Assembly (NCBI GenBank): GCA_933228675.1
Contig: OW121740.1
Coordinates: 31,892,632-31,956,631 of the forward strand
Origin: Stomorhina lunata
Taxonomy: Eukaryota > Arthropoda > Insecta > Diptera > Rhiniidae
DNA length: 64,000 nucleotides
Reading direction: 5' to 3'
Part shown: in pieces, positions 34,741-45,920 of the stretch
How the letters are laid out: every line of letters starts with the position of its first letter
Position numbering within the stretch: position 1 is the first letter of the stretch
Notes under the pieces: generated by a model
What the model was told of the DNA's origin: nothing
What the model saw: the letters and a program-made list of their open reading frames with translations, nothing else
The model's database searches: none
Program-made: the position numbers and the translations under genes

Positions 34741-35520
34741 TTAGAATAAGACATAGACTAAGACATAGACTAAGACATAGATTAAGACATAGACTAAGAC
34801 ATAGACTGAGACATTGACTAAGACATAGACTAAGACATAGACTAAGATATGGACTAGGACATAGGCTAAGATATAGACTAAGAGATAGACTAAGACATAG
34901 ATTAAGAAATAGACTAAGACGTAGACTAAGACATAGACTAAGACATAGACTAAGACATAGACTAAGACATAGACTAAGACATAGACTAAGACATAGACTA
35001 AGACATAGACTAAGACATAGACTAAGACATAGACTAAGACATAGACTAAGACATAGACTAAGACATAGACTAAGACATAGACTAAGACATAGACTAAGAC
35101 ATAGACTAAGACATAGACTAAGACATAGACTAAGACATAGACTAAGACATAGACTAAGACATAGACTAAGACATAGACTAAGACATAGACTAAGACATAG
35201 ACTAAGACATAGACTAAGACATAGACTAAGACATAGACTAAGACATAGACTAAGACATAGACTAAGACATAGACTAAGACATAGACTAAGACATAGACTA
35301 AGACATAGACTAAGACATAGACTAAGACATAGACTAAGACATAGACTAAGACATAGACTAACACATAGACTAAGACATAGACTGAGACATTGACTAAGAC
35401 ATAGACTAAGACATAGACTAAGATATGGACTAGGACATAGGCTAAGATATAGACTAAGAGATAGACTAAGACATAGATTAAGAAATAGACTAAGACGTAG
35501 ACTAAGACATAGACTAAGAC
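34741..35520 (+). repeat. 576-bp higher-order duplication inside the 12-mer array
   Basis: A run of marked variants (ACTGAG ACATTG, then ATATGG ACTAGG ACATAG GCTAAG, then AGAGATAG, AGAAATAG and ACGTAG) occurs in the same order at about 34805-34925 and 35381-35505. The offset is 576 bp, that is 48 units. Confidence 0.93.
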
Positions 35521-35940
35521 ATAGACTAAGACATAGACTAAGATATAGACTAAGACATAGACTAAGACATAGACTAAGACATAGACTAAGACATAGACTA
35601 AGACATAGACTAAGACATAGACTAAGACATATACTAAGACATAGACTAAGACATAGACTAAGACATAGACTAAGAAATAGACTAAGACATAGACTAAGAC
35701 ATAGACTAAGACATAGACTAAGACATAGACTAAGACATAGACTAAGACATAGACTAAGACATAGACTAAGACATAGACTAACACATAGATACATAGACTG
35801 AAACATAGACTAAGACATAGACTAAGACATAGACTAAGACATATACTAAGACATAGACTAACACATAGACACATAGACTAAGACATAGACTAAGACGTTG
35901 ACTTAGACATAGACTAAAACATAGACTTAGACAAAGACTA

Positions 35941-36666
35941 GGGTATTTTGATTTATTCTAATATTTTAAATCTGATCTGAGTCACAAATTTCTGTATACA
36001 TTCAGGAAATGACTAGAAAATATTTATTTACTTTAATCTAATCAATTATAATTATATTAAAAAAGTAATAAATTTCTGTTTTTCAGTTTATCTATTTCAG
36101 ATTGAAATAATTAAAATCTTGTAAAACTAATTAGATATGAAAAATAACACAAACATCAATCAATTTTTAAATAATTATGCATTAGACGATCCCGAAAAAT
36201 AGTTTTATAGGTAAATCTAGAGACTTTTGCTTTAAAATATTTTTTTGATTTGTTCTATTTATAAATAAATATCAAATTGTTATCTAAAATCAATCATAAC
36301 AATATAAAATACATATTAATTTCCATAAAAATTTGACTGGTCTAATCAATATACAAAACTATTTCCACAAATTAAAAAATAGCATGCAATTGGAGCAAAC
36401 AAAAATTCTGTACATATCCAAATATTCACTGATGTAAACACAGATATAAAAATGCCATTTAAGCTAAATATTTATTTTTACAAAAAAATCAGTTTTCTAG
36501 GGATTTATTGAACATACATATTTTTAAATATTTGATGCGAAGATTAAGGTCAGTCTATTTTGGCTGATACCAAAATTCACAAAATCAAACAACTCAGTTA
36601 AATTTCGGCTTTACGAGATTTTGTATTTAAAATACGTATTTTCAATGTAATAGTCAAAGATTTTTA
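35941..36666. other. AT-rich unannotated stretch
   Basis: No gene or shared repeat recognised to the right of the array. Confidence 0.5.
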
Positions 36667-37110
36667 TACCCTTCACCACGCATAGAAATATTGGGCTGAG
36701 ACCTACCTTTTAGTATACCAATCGACTTAGAATCACTTTTTGAGTTGTTTTAGCGATGTCCGTCCGGCTGGCTGGCTGGTCGGTTATCCATGCAAAATTG
36801 TTATCACTCTACAGGTCGTAACTTTAAAGATAATTTATTGAAATTTGGCACAGGTTCATGTTTTGGTCCAAGGACGATACCTCCCATAGGGATGCCTTCC
36901 CGGAATAGAGTTTTTAATCCTTTACAGCCACAAATTTAGCATTATTTTAATAATATTCAGCACAAATATTGCTTATCAAAACCTTAATCAGTGTTCCTAA
37001 TTTTGTAGAAATCGGCCCATATTCTCAAAAGACGTTTATATACACATAACAGCAGAAAAACGTTAATAACAAATATCAACATAAAGCGAAGATTATCATT
37101 TAAACGGGAA
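36667..37110 (+). mobile_element. HINE-like family A, diverged 5' part
   Basis: TATACCCTTCACCACGCATAG shows a deletion that joins the subterminal repeat to the GCATAGAAATATT block. TTTAGCGATGTCCGTCCGGC and ACCTCCCATAGGGATGCC follow, and similarity fades after about 37110. It is more diverged than most copies. Confidence 0.75.
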
Positions 37111-37404
37111 CACACAAACATTTTTTAGTTTTATCATTTCTTTATTTCCCACACATTTGTTGTTGCTTTCTTGGCGACTAAGACAAAAATGCTATAAAGG
37201 GGGTTCAAAGAATGATTTAAATAAACAAAAGTTTATTTTAAAACTTGGCACAGGTGCAGCCGTATATTTATTAAAAAGGTATATCAAAATTTTGGGACAT
37301 CAAATATTTAATTAAAAAGTTTTACTGTAGTGTATTGCACTAAGGTCCCAATTTATTACAATTATTAACTATTGTAATAAATAGTTTTTTGATGAAATCA
37401 AATA

Positions 37405-37590
37405 ATGTTGGTGGGGAAACCTTTCCTCGACGCGTTTCGATGGTTGGTTATCAATTTTTTTTTATCGAAAATTTTTGTATAGAAAAATTTTTTATCTTAA
37501 AAACAATTTTATCAAAATTTTTTTATAGAAAAATTTTTTTAATCTGAAATATTTCAATAGAAAAATTTTTTTATCAAAAAATTTTCTATA
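37405..37590 (+). mobile_element. Composite repeat remnant with exon-like trace
   Basis: CTCGACGCGTTTCGATGGTT GG (about 37411-37435) matches the exon-like ORF of copy I. It is followed directly by decayed TTTTTGTATAGAAAAATTTT units. The rest of the ORF is gone. Confidence 0.6.
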
Positions 37591-37799
37591 GAAAATCGGT
37601 CTACATTTGTCCCTAGCACTCATAGAAGTCCAAATGACGGAAATAGCTTAAAAATATAAGTTTTAAGAAAATGTTTGTATGATGGCAAAATTTAGAAAAT
37701 ATTTGTCTTTATACAGGAAAAAGAACACCTTTGATCTTAGTAGTGATGGGTATTGTATGGTCTGGCTTGACCGACTATAGCACTTTCTTACTTGTTTTT
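37591..37799 (+). mobile_element. HINE-like family A, 3' fragment
   Basis: Begins at ATCGGTCTACATTTGTCCCT and ends with ATGGGTATTGTATGG, the hairpin GTCTGGCTTGACCGAC and CTTTCTTACTTGTTT. The 5' part is missing here; the piece at 36667-37110 could be its other half, separated by later insertions. Confidence 0.85.
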
Positions 37800-37824
37800 A
37801 TTATAACATTTTTCTACAGAAAAA

Positions 37825-39535
37825 TATTTGTATTGATAATTTTTCTAGAGAAAAATATCAAATAATCTAAAACTTTTCTTTAGAAAAAATATTTGTATTG
37901 AATATTTTTCTATCTAAAATTTATTGATGAAAAATTGATCGAAAATTTTGAATAGAAAAATTTTTTTATCGAAAATTTTTCTATAGAAAAATTTTTTTTA
38001 TCGAAAATTTTTCTGTAGAAAAATTTTTTTATCGAAAATTTTTCTATAGAAAAATATTTTTATCGAAAATTTTTCTATAGAAAATTTCTATAGAAAATTT
38101 TTCTACAAAAAAATTTTTTTATCAAAAATTTTTCTATAGAAAAATTTTTTTATCGAAAATTTTTCTATTGAAAAATTTTTTTATCGAAAATTTTTCTATA
38201 GAAAAATTTTTTTATCGAAAATTTTTCTATAGAAAAATTTTTTTATTGAAAATTTTTCTATAGAAAAATTTTTTTATCGAAAATTTTTCTATAGAAAAAT
38301 TTTTTTATCGAAAATTTTTCTATAGAAAAATTTTTTTATCGAAAATTTTTCTATAGAAAAATTTTTTTATCGAAAATTTTTCTATAGAAAAATTTTTTTA
38401 TCGAAAATTTTTCTATAGAAAAATTTTTTTATCGAAAATTTTTCTATAGAAAAATTTTTTTATCGAAAATTTTTCTATAGAAAAATTTTTTTATGGAAAA
38501 TTTTTCTATAGAAAAATTTTTTTATCGAACATTTTTCTATAGAAAAATTTTTTTATCGAAAATTTTTCTATAGAAAAATTTTTTTATCGAAAATTTTTCT
38601 ATAGAAAAATTTTTTTAACGAAAATTTTTCTAAAAAATTTTTTTATCGAAAATTTTTCTATAGAAAAATTTTTTTATCGAAAATTTTTCTATAGAAAAAT
38701 TTTTTTATCGAAAATTTTTCTATAGAAAAATTTTTTTATCGAAAATTTTTCTATAGAAAAAATTTTTTATCGAAAATTTTTCTATAGAAAAATTTTTTTA
38801 TCGAAAATTTTTCTATAGAAAAATTTTTTTATCGAAAATTTTTCTATAGAAAAATTTTTTTATCGAAAATTTTTCTATAGAAAAAATTTGTTATCGAAAA
38901 TTTTTTAAAAGAAAAATTTTTTTATCGAAAATTTTTCTATAGAAAAATTTTTTTATCGAAAATTTTTCTATAGAAAAATTTTTTTATCGAAAATTTTTCT
39001 ATAGAAAAATTTTTTTATCGAAAATTTTTCTATAGAAAAATTTTTTTATCGAAAATTTTTCTATAGAAAAATTTTTTTATTGAAAATTTTTCCATAGAAA
39101 AATTTTTTATCGAAAATATTTCTATAGAAAAATTTTCTTATCGAACATTTTTCTATAGAAAATTTTTTTATCGAAAATTTTTCTATAGAGAAATTTTTTT
39201 ACCGAAAATTTTTCTATAGAAAAATTTTTTTAACGAAAATTTTTCCATAGAAAAATTTTTTTATCGAAAATTTTTCTATAGAAAATTTTTTTTATAGAAA
39301 ATTTTTCTATAGAAAAAATTTTTTATCGGAAATTTTTCTAGAGAAAAATTTTTTTATCGGAAATTTTTCTATAGAAAAATTTTTTTATCGGAAATTTTTC
39401 TATAGAAAAATTTTTTTATCGGAAATTTTTCTATAGAAAAGATTTGTTATTCTTTATAAATCTTTTTTTATCGAAGTTTTTTTTTTAGAAAAATGTCTTC
39501 ATCGAAAAGTTTTCTATAGAAAAATTTTTTTTATC
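37825..39535 (+). repeat. Minisatellite, 31-bp unit with TTTTTCTATAGAAAAA core
   Basis: About 50 units consist of the palindromic core plus linker TTTTATCGA (period 31 measured from cores at 38289 and 38320). Units are nearly identical from about 37970 to 39060. Variants accumulate toward both edges (TTATTGA, TTAACGA, then TTATCGG at 39340-39430), the usual pattern of homogenisation from the middle of an array. Confidence 0.95.
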
Positions 39536-40562
39536 GATAAATAAATTTGATTAGTGTTTTCCAACCATAACAAACGTATTTCGAAAATCATCTTTACATT
39601 ACATTTACATTACATTTTTCCCTTCTTAAACAAAAGTATCGTTTTTACGTACATATTTATGTATGTTATTTATGTTTTAGGAAAAAATAAATAAATGTAT
39701 CTCGGTAAGATATTATTTAATAATTCAAATATTTTGACCCATATAAACATAATTCAATCCTTACCCCTACGTAAGCAAAACACTATCCCAGCAGTTCTAA
39801 ATTGAAAGGCCCTTTTGTTCTAATAAATTGACTAATAATTTTAGCATAAGTTGTCGAAGGGCAACTGCAAGCTCCAGCTTGTAAAAAGTAGTTTTCTACC
39901 CTCTTCAATGACAATTCAGCAAGTGTTAAAATTACTATGTTCTTTAATATGTAACTTCTGGGATCATATACGAATCTCATTGAAATTGTATAAAATGTAT
40001 TACAACAATAGAATAGTTTCTTAAACATGTGAAAACAAAAATAATTATTTTGTAGTTTTTTTCTTTTTTTGGTTTGAATGTAACAATAAAAAAAAAGGAA
40101 TTCAAGTAAACCCAAATTGAAATAAAATTGTACTTTCTTGCAATATTTTTTGTTAAACATAACATAATAAAACTAAATACATATTTCAAGAAAAAATATC
40201 AACAACAATTTGAATAATTGGAGCATAAAAGTACAACCCATCTACTGATTGTATTTTATGTATAACAACAATTTCTAATATAAAACAAGAGAATTTTGTA
40301 AAATCCTTTTAACATTTTGGCAACATCAATAACATGACGTTAGGTTTTGTTTGAGTAGAATTTGTGTGTGTGTATGTTTGTGCTTGGTAGTTTCAAAGTT
40401 TTTTGAAAAAGTCGATAAATAGAAAAACTTGTGTTTCACTAAGAATTGGGTTGAACTTAGAATCTTATTTATAAGTTGTAGAAAACTATTTTTTCTTAAT
40501 TTTTGAACAATTTTGGAATATCGCAATAATTTTTGTACAAAAATAAATGAGTTGTATATAAA
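39536..40562. other. AT-rich stretch with an uncertain ORF
   Basis: The minus-strand frame 39783-40160 (125 codons) is the longest non-repeat frame for many kilobases. It is low-complexity at its start (Lys, Phe, Tyr rich), has no recognised motif and overlaps another frame, so I do not call it. A short TGTGTGTGTG run lies at about 40364. Confidence 0.5.
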
Positions 40563-43338
40563 ACAAGTAAAAAAGTGCCTAAACGAAAGGAGCTAGCTCA
40601 CTGAAACTTAGTGAGAAAATTGGTATTGAAATTGGGCAAAATCGGTTAACATTTGACCATAGCTCCCGTATAACCTCGACTATGCTAATCGCTTATTTGC
40701 TAATAAATAACAAACTATAATAGCTATGATGATAAAATTTGGTATATAGAAGTTTTGCATAAGCCCAAAGGCGGCATGTAAAATTTCATCAAAATCGGTT
40801 CACATTTAGTCATAGCTCCCATACAAAAAACTTACGGAAACAGCCAAATTTCACCCAAAATACACTTAAATGCCAATAAATCTAAAACTATAATAGATAT
40901 AACCACTAAATTTAGTACGAGGTGGTCTTATGTCAATGCCAACAAGTGTGCAATTTTGTCAAAATCGGTCACCATTTGACCATAGCTCCCATATAAAAAA
41001 CTGATGGAAACACAAAAATACAAAACGAAAAATGGGTTTATGTCCGTCTTTCCGTCAGATAAAAGTGCGATAGCGCCTTAACAAAAAGGGCCACAGCAAC
41101 AAAATTTTACAAAAGGAAGTCTTATGTGAATGCCAGCCAGTGTGCAAAATTGTTACAATTGGTTACTATTTGACCATAGCTCCTATATAAAAAACTTATG
41201 GAAACACAAAAATACAAAAAAAACATGGTTTATGTCCATCTTTCCGTCAGAGAAAAGCGCGATATTTCCTTAACTACAAGAGCTAGAGAGACAAAATTTA
41301 GCAAAAGTATTTTCGATATGTTATAGAAAATGGGTAAATTCGGTTCACACTTAGTTAGAGCTATATGGGAGCTCATTTATGCTAATAAATTGAAAAAAAA
41401 AATAGTAAAATCAATGACTACTAAATTTAGAACAGAGAAGTTTTATGCAACTTTCAGTCAGTATGTCAAATTTTATATGAATCGGTCCATTTTTGACCAG
41501 AGCTTTCATATAAAAACCGTTCCCGGTAACCACTAAAATGCCACAAACGCCAGTTAAAACTATTTAATTATAAACTATGTCAGCTAGGGCCACTAAATTT
41601 TGCACAAATAAACTTTATGCTAATTGCAGCCAGTATATTAAATTTTGTAACAATCGGTCAACATTTGGCTGTAGTTCTTATATATATAACATCTCCTTTT
41701 TATATCTACAATCAAAAAGACTTTGAGGTACATAAAGTCAATTAAGATTGCATCTACGAAATTAGACAGCTGTCAATCAATGTTAGGTCCAGACTTTATG
41801 CACGGTAAATTATGGCACAACGCTTGTTAATGTAAAACTATATTCGGTTAAGGAACAGCATTTTGTCCAAGGTAAATACTTGGGAAACCACTTAGATACT
41901 TTTAAATGTTGAACTATAGTAACTCTAAATAAAATTTGTAGTTGGATTTTCTTAAATAAAAATCAAACCTTTTAATATAAAAACTCTACAAAATACGCAA
42001 ATATAATGACATATTATACAAAATCATTTAGCATTAAAATGTTTACTTAGTACTCGGGTTTTGCAAAATTATCGACTTTTTTCGGAAACCCTCCCATTAA
42101 AAATTTTACAGTTGCTTCTGATACCTTTTTGGAGCATGTGTTCCACCTGCGCTTAAAATCGGACATGTTCTTGGAAATCTTTCCTGTGTTCTTCAATTCC
42201 TTTTTTACCAGAGCCCAATACCTTTCCACAGGCCGAAGTTCTGGACAGTTAGGTGGATTGGCCTCTCGTGGTACAAAAATGATATTATTCTTTGAGTACC
42301 TCTCAAGTGCCTTTTTTCCATAATGGCATGATGCCAAATTGGGCCAAAAAAAAGTAGTCACTCTGTGCTCTCTTAAAAAGGGTAACAACCGTTTTTGTAG
42401 GCACTCCTTTATATAAATTTCTGTGTTTATTGTGCCAGATGCCACAAATACTTTACTTCTTTTGCCACAACTGCAAATAGCTTGCCACACGAGAAACTTC
42501 TTAGGGAATTTTGTTTGTTTTTTTGTGCGAAACTCTTGCCGAACATTGCCCCGTTTATCAGCAACATAAAAATCTTGACCAGGAAGTTGAGAAAAGTCTG
42601 CTAGTACGTATGTTTCATCATCCATCACACAACAGGTGTATTTTTTTATAAAATCAGACTTCAATTTTTTCGCTCGTTTTTTTGCTTCTAAGTTTTTTAT
42701 AGCATTGCAATCTGGAACCTTTTGGACTTTGTATGTCTTCAGTCCAGCATAAGCTTTGACTCTAAATATGTGCAAAATTCGTAGAACATTTCACCGTACG
42801 AGCTGCTTTTCTTAAAGAAGTGTTAGGCGCTCTTCGAAAGAGTCCCTCGACTTCTTTTGCCTTACCAATATCTGTAGGACCTTTTTTCCTCCCTGATCCA
42901 GGTTTTCTTTCAATGCTCAGGTTTTCCTTATACCGTCTGATGGCATTAGAAACCGTTCGAGGGTCAACTTTCAAATTTTTATCTATTTTTTTAAAAGTCC
43001 ATGACGGATTTTTTGAAAAGTTTTAATTATATTTTCACGAACTTTTTTTCGCAGTCCATTTTGATTGAAATAACTATTGAAAATTAATAATTTCTAAAAT
43101 AATAGTATCTGACATATCTATAGAAACTAACTTGATCAAAAAATAAATTATTTCTTGCACTATGGATAAATTTTGTCTAAAATAGTAAATGCATATTTTT
43201 TTTAGAACACTCTTTAGTCCAAATATATTACCAATAATACCACATTTGGTCAACATTTTGAATTAGCTGCACTCTCGTACAACTTGATGGTGGGTATGCA
43301 AGATTCGGCATAGCCGAATATAACACTCTTACTTGTTA
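40563..43338 (+). mobile_element. HINE-like family B copy carrying a Tc1/mariner insertion
   Basis: The left junction is chimeric: AACAAGTAAAAAAGTGC, the terminus of a minus-oriented family A copy, runs straight into the interior of family B (CTAAACGAAAGGAGCTAGC). The B body then follows normally (repeated TTTGACCATAGCTCCCATA ladder) to about 41930. It is interrupted by the transposase-bearing segment (about 41935-43210) and resumes to the intact 3' end: AACTTGATGGTGGGTATG, hairpin ATTCGGC/GCCGAAT, ACTCTTACTTGTT. A minus-oriented family A fragment starts at the next base. Confidence 0.82.
42047..43050 (-). pseudogene. Tc1/mariner-superfamily transposase, DD37E-type, inactive
   Basis: Two overlapping frames make one gene. 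The N-terminal part (42974-42762) holds the DNA-binding region with a helix-turn-helix segment (DPRTVSNAIRRYKE) and the hook-like RKPGSGRKKG. The C-terminal part (42775-42047) holds the catalytic core: MDDETY (first acidic residue), WPNLASCHYG (second position) and PELRPVERYW (third, Glu). Between the second and third positions there are 37 residues, the DD37E spacing known from mosquito elements. The second Asp is Asn here (AAT codon), which should abolish catalysis. A frameshift near 42765-42775 and damage upstream of 42974 also break the frame. Terminal inverted repeats were not found. Confidence 0.88.
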
Positions 43339-43845
43339 GATTTACGAGCGTTTAAGTGATTTTTTTTCTCATTTAGTGCGTTTTTAAAGAAAAGTTTGTA
43401 TGGGAGCTATGGTCAAATGTGGACCGATTTCAACAAAATTTGATACAGTGAATTTAATTTACATAAGCAGTATTTGATTTAAATTTCATGAAAAAATATT
43501 GATATTTGTGGCCAATATATTAATTCCGGGAAGTGGGATCTATGGGAGGTATCATAAATAATGGACCGATTTTGACGAATTTCAATAGCCATGGTCCCAT
43601 TATAAAAAAATCTGTGCCAAATTTCATTTAATTATCTTTAGAATTGCGACCTGTTGTTTGATTACAAGGTTTACATGGGGGTTTAGCCAGACGGACTAAC
43701 GGACTGACATCGCTTAATCGACTATTAAAGTGATTCCATGCCTTTTGGTATACTAAAAGGTGGGTCTAAGACAAATATTTCCATGCGTTACATACATCAG
43801 CACAAACTTATAATACCCTTTCCATCTATGGTGGTGAAGGGTATA
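43339..43845 (-). mobile_element. HINE-like family A, copy missing its 3' third
   Basis: Begins at AGATTTACGAGCGTTTAAGT immediately after the end of family B and continues normally to the 5' terminus (GGTGGTGAAGGGTATAAA on the plus strand). The missing terminus, AACAAGTAA..GTGC, is found at 40563. The B copy therefore appears to sit inside, or to have replaced, the lost part. Confidence 0.88.
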
Positions 43846-44354
43846 AATATATTTAGTTCTTCAGGATCATATTTAATATAACAGGCTTAAGTAAACCGCC
43901 TTAAAACCGCTTTCTTTAATCGTTTTCAGTTTTTTGTTTCCCTATTTATATGTTAGTAATGTTAAAATACAATTGAATAAATTATTTCCATGTTTCCTTC
44001 CGTAATATTTTTGCACATCCTTTCCGAATGTAAATTCATAAACATCTTTTGTAAAATGCATACATATTATGTATGTTTTGTATTTTTTTTTTTAGTTTTT
44101 GCCAAAAGTTATGAATATATCGCAACTTTTTCACTTTAAAAAATTTGAATTACCACACATATGTTTTAAGATTTAAATAACTTAACTACATATTTACAAC
44201 AGTTTACGCTAAAGCATGGATTCTCAAATGGAGCTTTTCGACCTTGACGGTGCCATTTATGGAAAAACGTATACAATTTGTTTTAAATATTAAAATATTA
44301 TCACGTCCGACTACTAAGCCTAACATATCACATTCTGCCTGGGTCCGAGCTCTT
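43846..44354. other. AT-rich stretch
   Basis: No supported gene. The last 150 bp may be the 3' continuation of the SINE copy that follows. Confidence 0.45.
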
Positions 44355-44490
44355 ATCAGAACTTTATGTTGCCGACAACATGGAACAAGGGGTACTTCTC
44401 TCGAATAATGAGCTGCATCCGATTCTATTTTTAGACAAATTGAAAGGGACCTACGTTTAAGCTCCGGCTTCGAAGGGCAAATGCATTTAA
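44355..44490 (-). mobile_element. SINE body fragment (third copy)
   Basis: Shares with 56650-56935 and 57667-57989 the ordered words GCCGACAACAT, ATGAGCTGCATCCGATTCTA, GGGACCTACGTTT, CTCCGGCT and GGCAAATGCATT. The tRNA-like head is missing. The open frame 44204-44548 on the minus strand overlaps it and is not supported as a gene. Confidence 0.7.
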
Positions 44491-44544
44491 AAACTTTAAA
44501 GATAAGGCTCATAATTTGTTTCAAGGATGATCTATACTTTTTTG

Positions 44545-44785
44545 ACAAAATCAGCTCTTTACAGCCACAAATTTATTTATATTTTATCAGTATTCCAAAT
44601 TTTAAAGAAATCGGTCAATATTTGACCATGCCTCCCTTACAAGATTCATTTTCAAAAGTCTTGTAAATGGTTAAAAAAACACAAAAAGCTAATAAATCTA
44701 AAGATAACTGAATCGACTCATAAAATGTTTTTGAGTCTATCGATATACCTTAATTTCAATACCACCATGCCAGGGTATAATAGAA
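44545..44785 (-). mobile_element. Diverged HINE-like fragment
   Basis: Contains CAGCTCTTTACAGCCACAAA, GAAATCGGTCAATATTTGAC, TGAATCGACTC and a closing CCACCATGCCAGGGTATAAT. These are phrases in the style of families A and B but of a distinct subfamily; the region near 36915 (TTTACAGCCACAAATTTAGC) shares one of them. Confidence 0.5.
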
Positions 44786-45219
44786 GTTATGGTGAAAATG
44801 TATATCTATAAAATGGGACAAATATGAGTCAGTTTTTTAATTTTCTGGGTAAAAAAGGGAAAAATTTAACATATTCTATATTCTTTGCCAAAAATTATAG
44901 AGAAAAAAGTGAAACTGCTTTAGTATAAGCAGGCGTAGGTAGCCCATTTTACCAGAAGCCGAAGAATTTATAAAACTCGTGAAAATTGGTATAAAAATCA
45001 TTCAGTTGGAATTTGGATGTTCACAGAGTTGGTTTGTGCCGCTTTGTTAAAGAAATGACAAAGACAAGAAACCAAACGACTACAAAGAAATATAACCTCG
45101 AACATTGTTGCCATGAAGCTATTATTTTTGTTAACATTGGGAATATTTTTGTAAATATTGAGAATATTTTTCAAAACAGAAATAAATTCTAATATTAAAA
45201 TATTTTAGATTAATATATT

Positions 45220-45920
45220 TATACCCCTCACCACCATAGGTGGAAAGGGTATAATAAATTTGTGCTGATGTATGTAACGCATAGAAATATTAATCTTAGA
45301 CCTAACTTTTAGCATTCCAATAGGCTTAGAATCACTTTCTGAGTCGATTTAGCGATGTTTGTCCGTCCGTCCGTCTGGCTGGCTGGACCCCATGTAAACT
45401 TTGTAATCAAACTACTGATCGTAATTCTAAAGATAATTTGACGAAATTTGGCATAGATCATTTTTTTCATAATGGGACCACAGTTATTGAAATTCGTCAA
45501 AATCGGTCTCCTATTCATGGTACCTCCCATAGGTCCCGCTTCCCGGAATTAATATATTGACCACAAATATCAATATTTTTTCATAAAATTTAAAAAAATA
45601 CTGCTTATGCAAACTTAAATCACTGTACCAAATTTCGTTGAGATCGGTCCACATTTGACCATAGCTCCCATATAAACTCTTCTTTAATAACGCACTAAAT
45701 CAGACAAAAATCACTAAAACGCTCGTAAATGTAAAGATAATGAGAATTTTAAGTTAATTTTTTGCATACATAAGTAACAACTGTAAATAATTTGCCAAAT
45801 TTCGAGATAATCGGTCCACATATAAGTCCAAATGACGGAAACAGCTTAAATATATAAGTTTTGAGAAAATGTTTGTATAATGGCAAAATTTTGCAAATAT
45901 TTTTCTTTATACAGGAAAAA
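45220..45920 (+). mobile_element. HINE-like family A, 3' end missing
   Basis: Starts TATACCCCTCACCACCATAG and runs through all landmarks to TTTCTTTATACAGGAAAAAT. There the sequence switches into minisatellite and the inverted repeat, hairpin and CTTACTTG terminus are absent. Confidence 0.9.

Larger units (their letters stand above)
31801..35940 (+). repeat. Hexamer/12-mer satellite array, about 4.1 kb
   Basis: The base unit is the 12-mer ACATAGACTAAG, made of two related hexamers. Three states are present: mixed 12-mer (31801-31950, 33400-33610, 34600-35940), pure ACTAAG (31951-33270) and pure ACATAG (33617-34600). The very long minus-strand frames here (for example 31753-33333 and 33341-35806) are repeat artefacts, because 6 and 12 are multiples of three and no stop occurs. 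The 108-bp flank at 31701-31808 recurs identically at 33289-33396. Confidence 0.97.

Noticed and set aside
31753..35874. Very long open frames (526, 821, 328 and 377 codons) of Leu-Ser, Leu-Cys, Met-Ser and Tyr-Val-Leu-Val repeats
   Set aside because: They arise because the 6- and 12-bp repeat units are multiples of three and lack stops in these frames; three frames of the same strand stay open at once, which a real gene would not show.
31801..35940. Telomeric repeat
   Set aside because: The minus-strand unit TTAGTC resembles the insect telomere TTAGG only loosely, and true flies lack TTAGG telomeres.
39783..40160. 125-codon minus-strand ORF as a host gene
   Set aside because: Lys/Phe/Tyr-rich, no motif, and overlaps another open frame; nothing supports expression or conservation.
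44204..44548. 114-codon minus-strand ORF as a gene
   Set aside because: Overlaps the SINE body shared with 56650-56935 and 57667-57989, where the frame is not kept.
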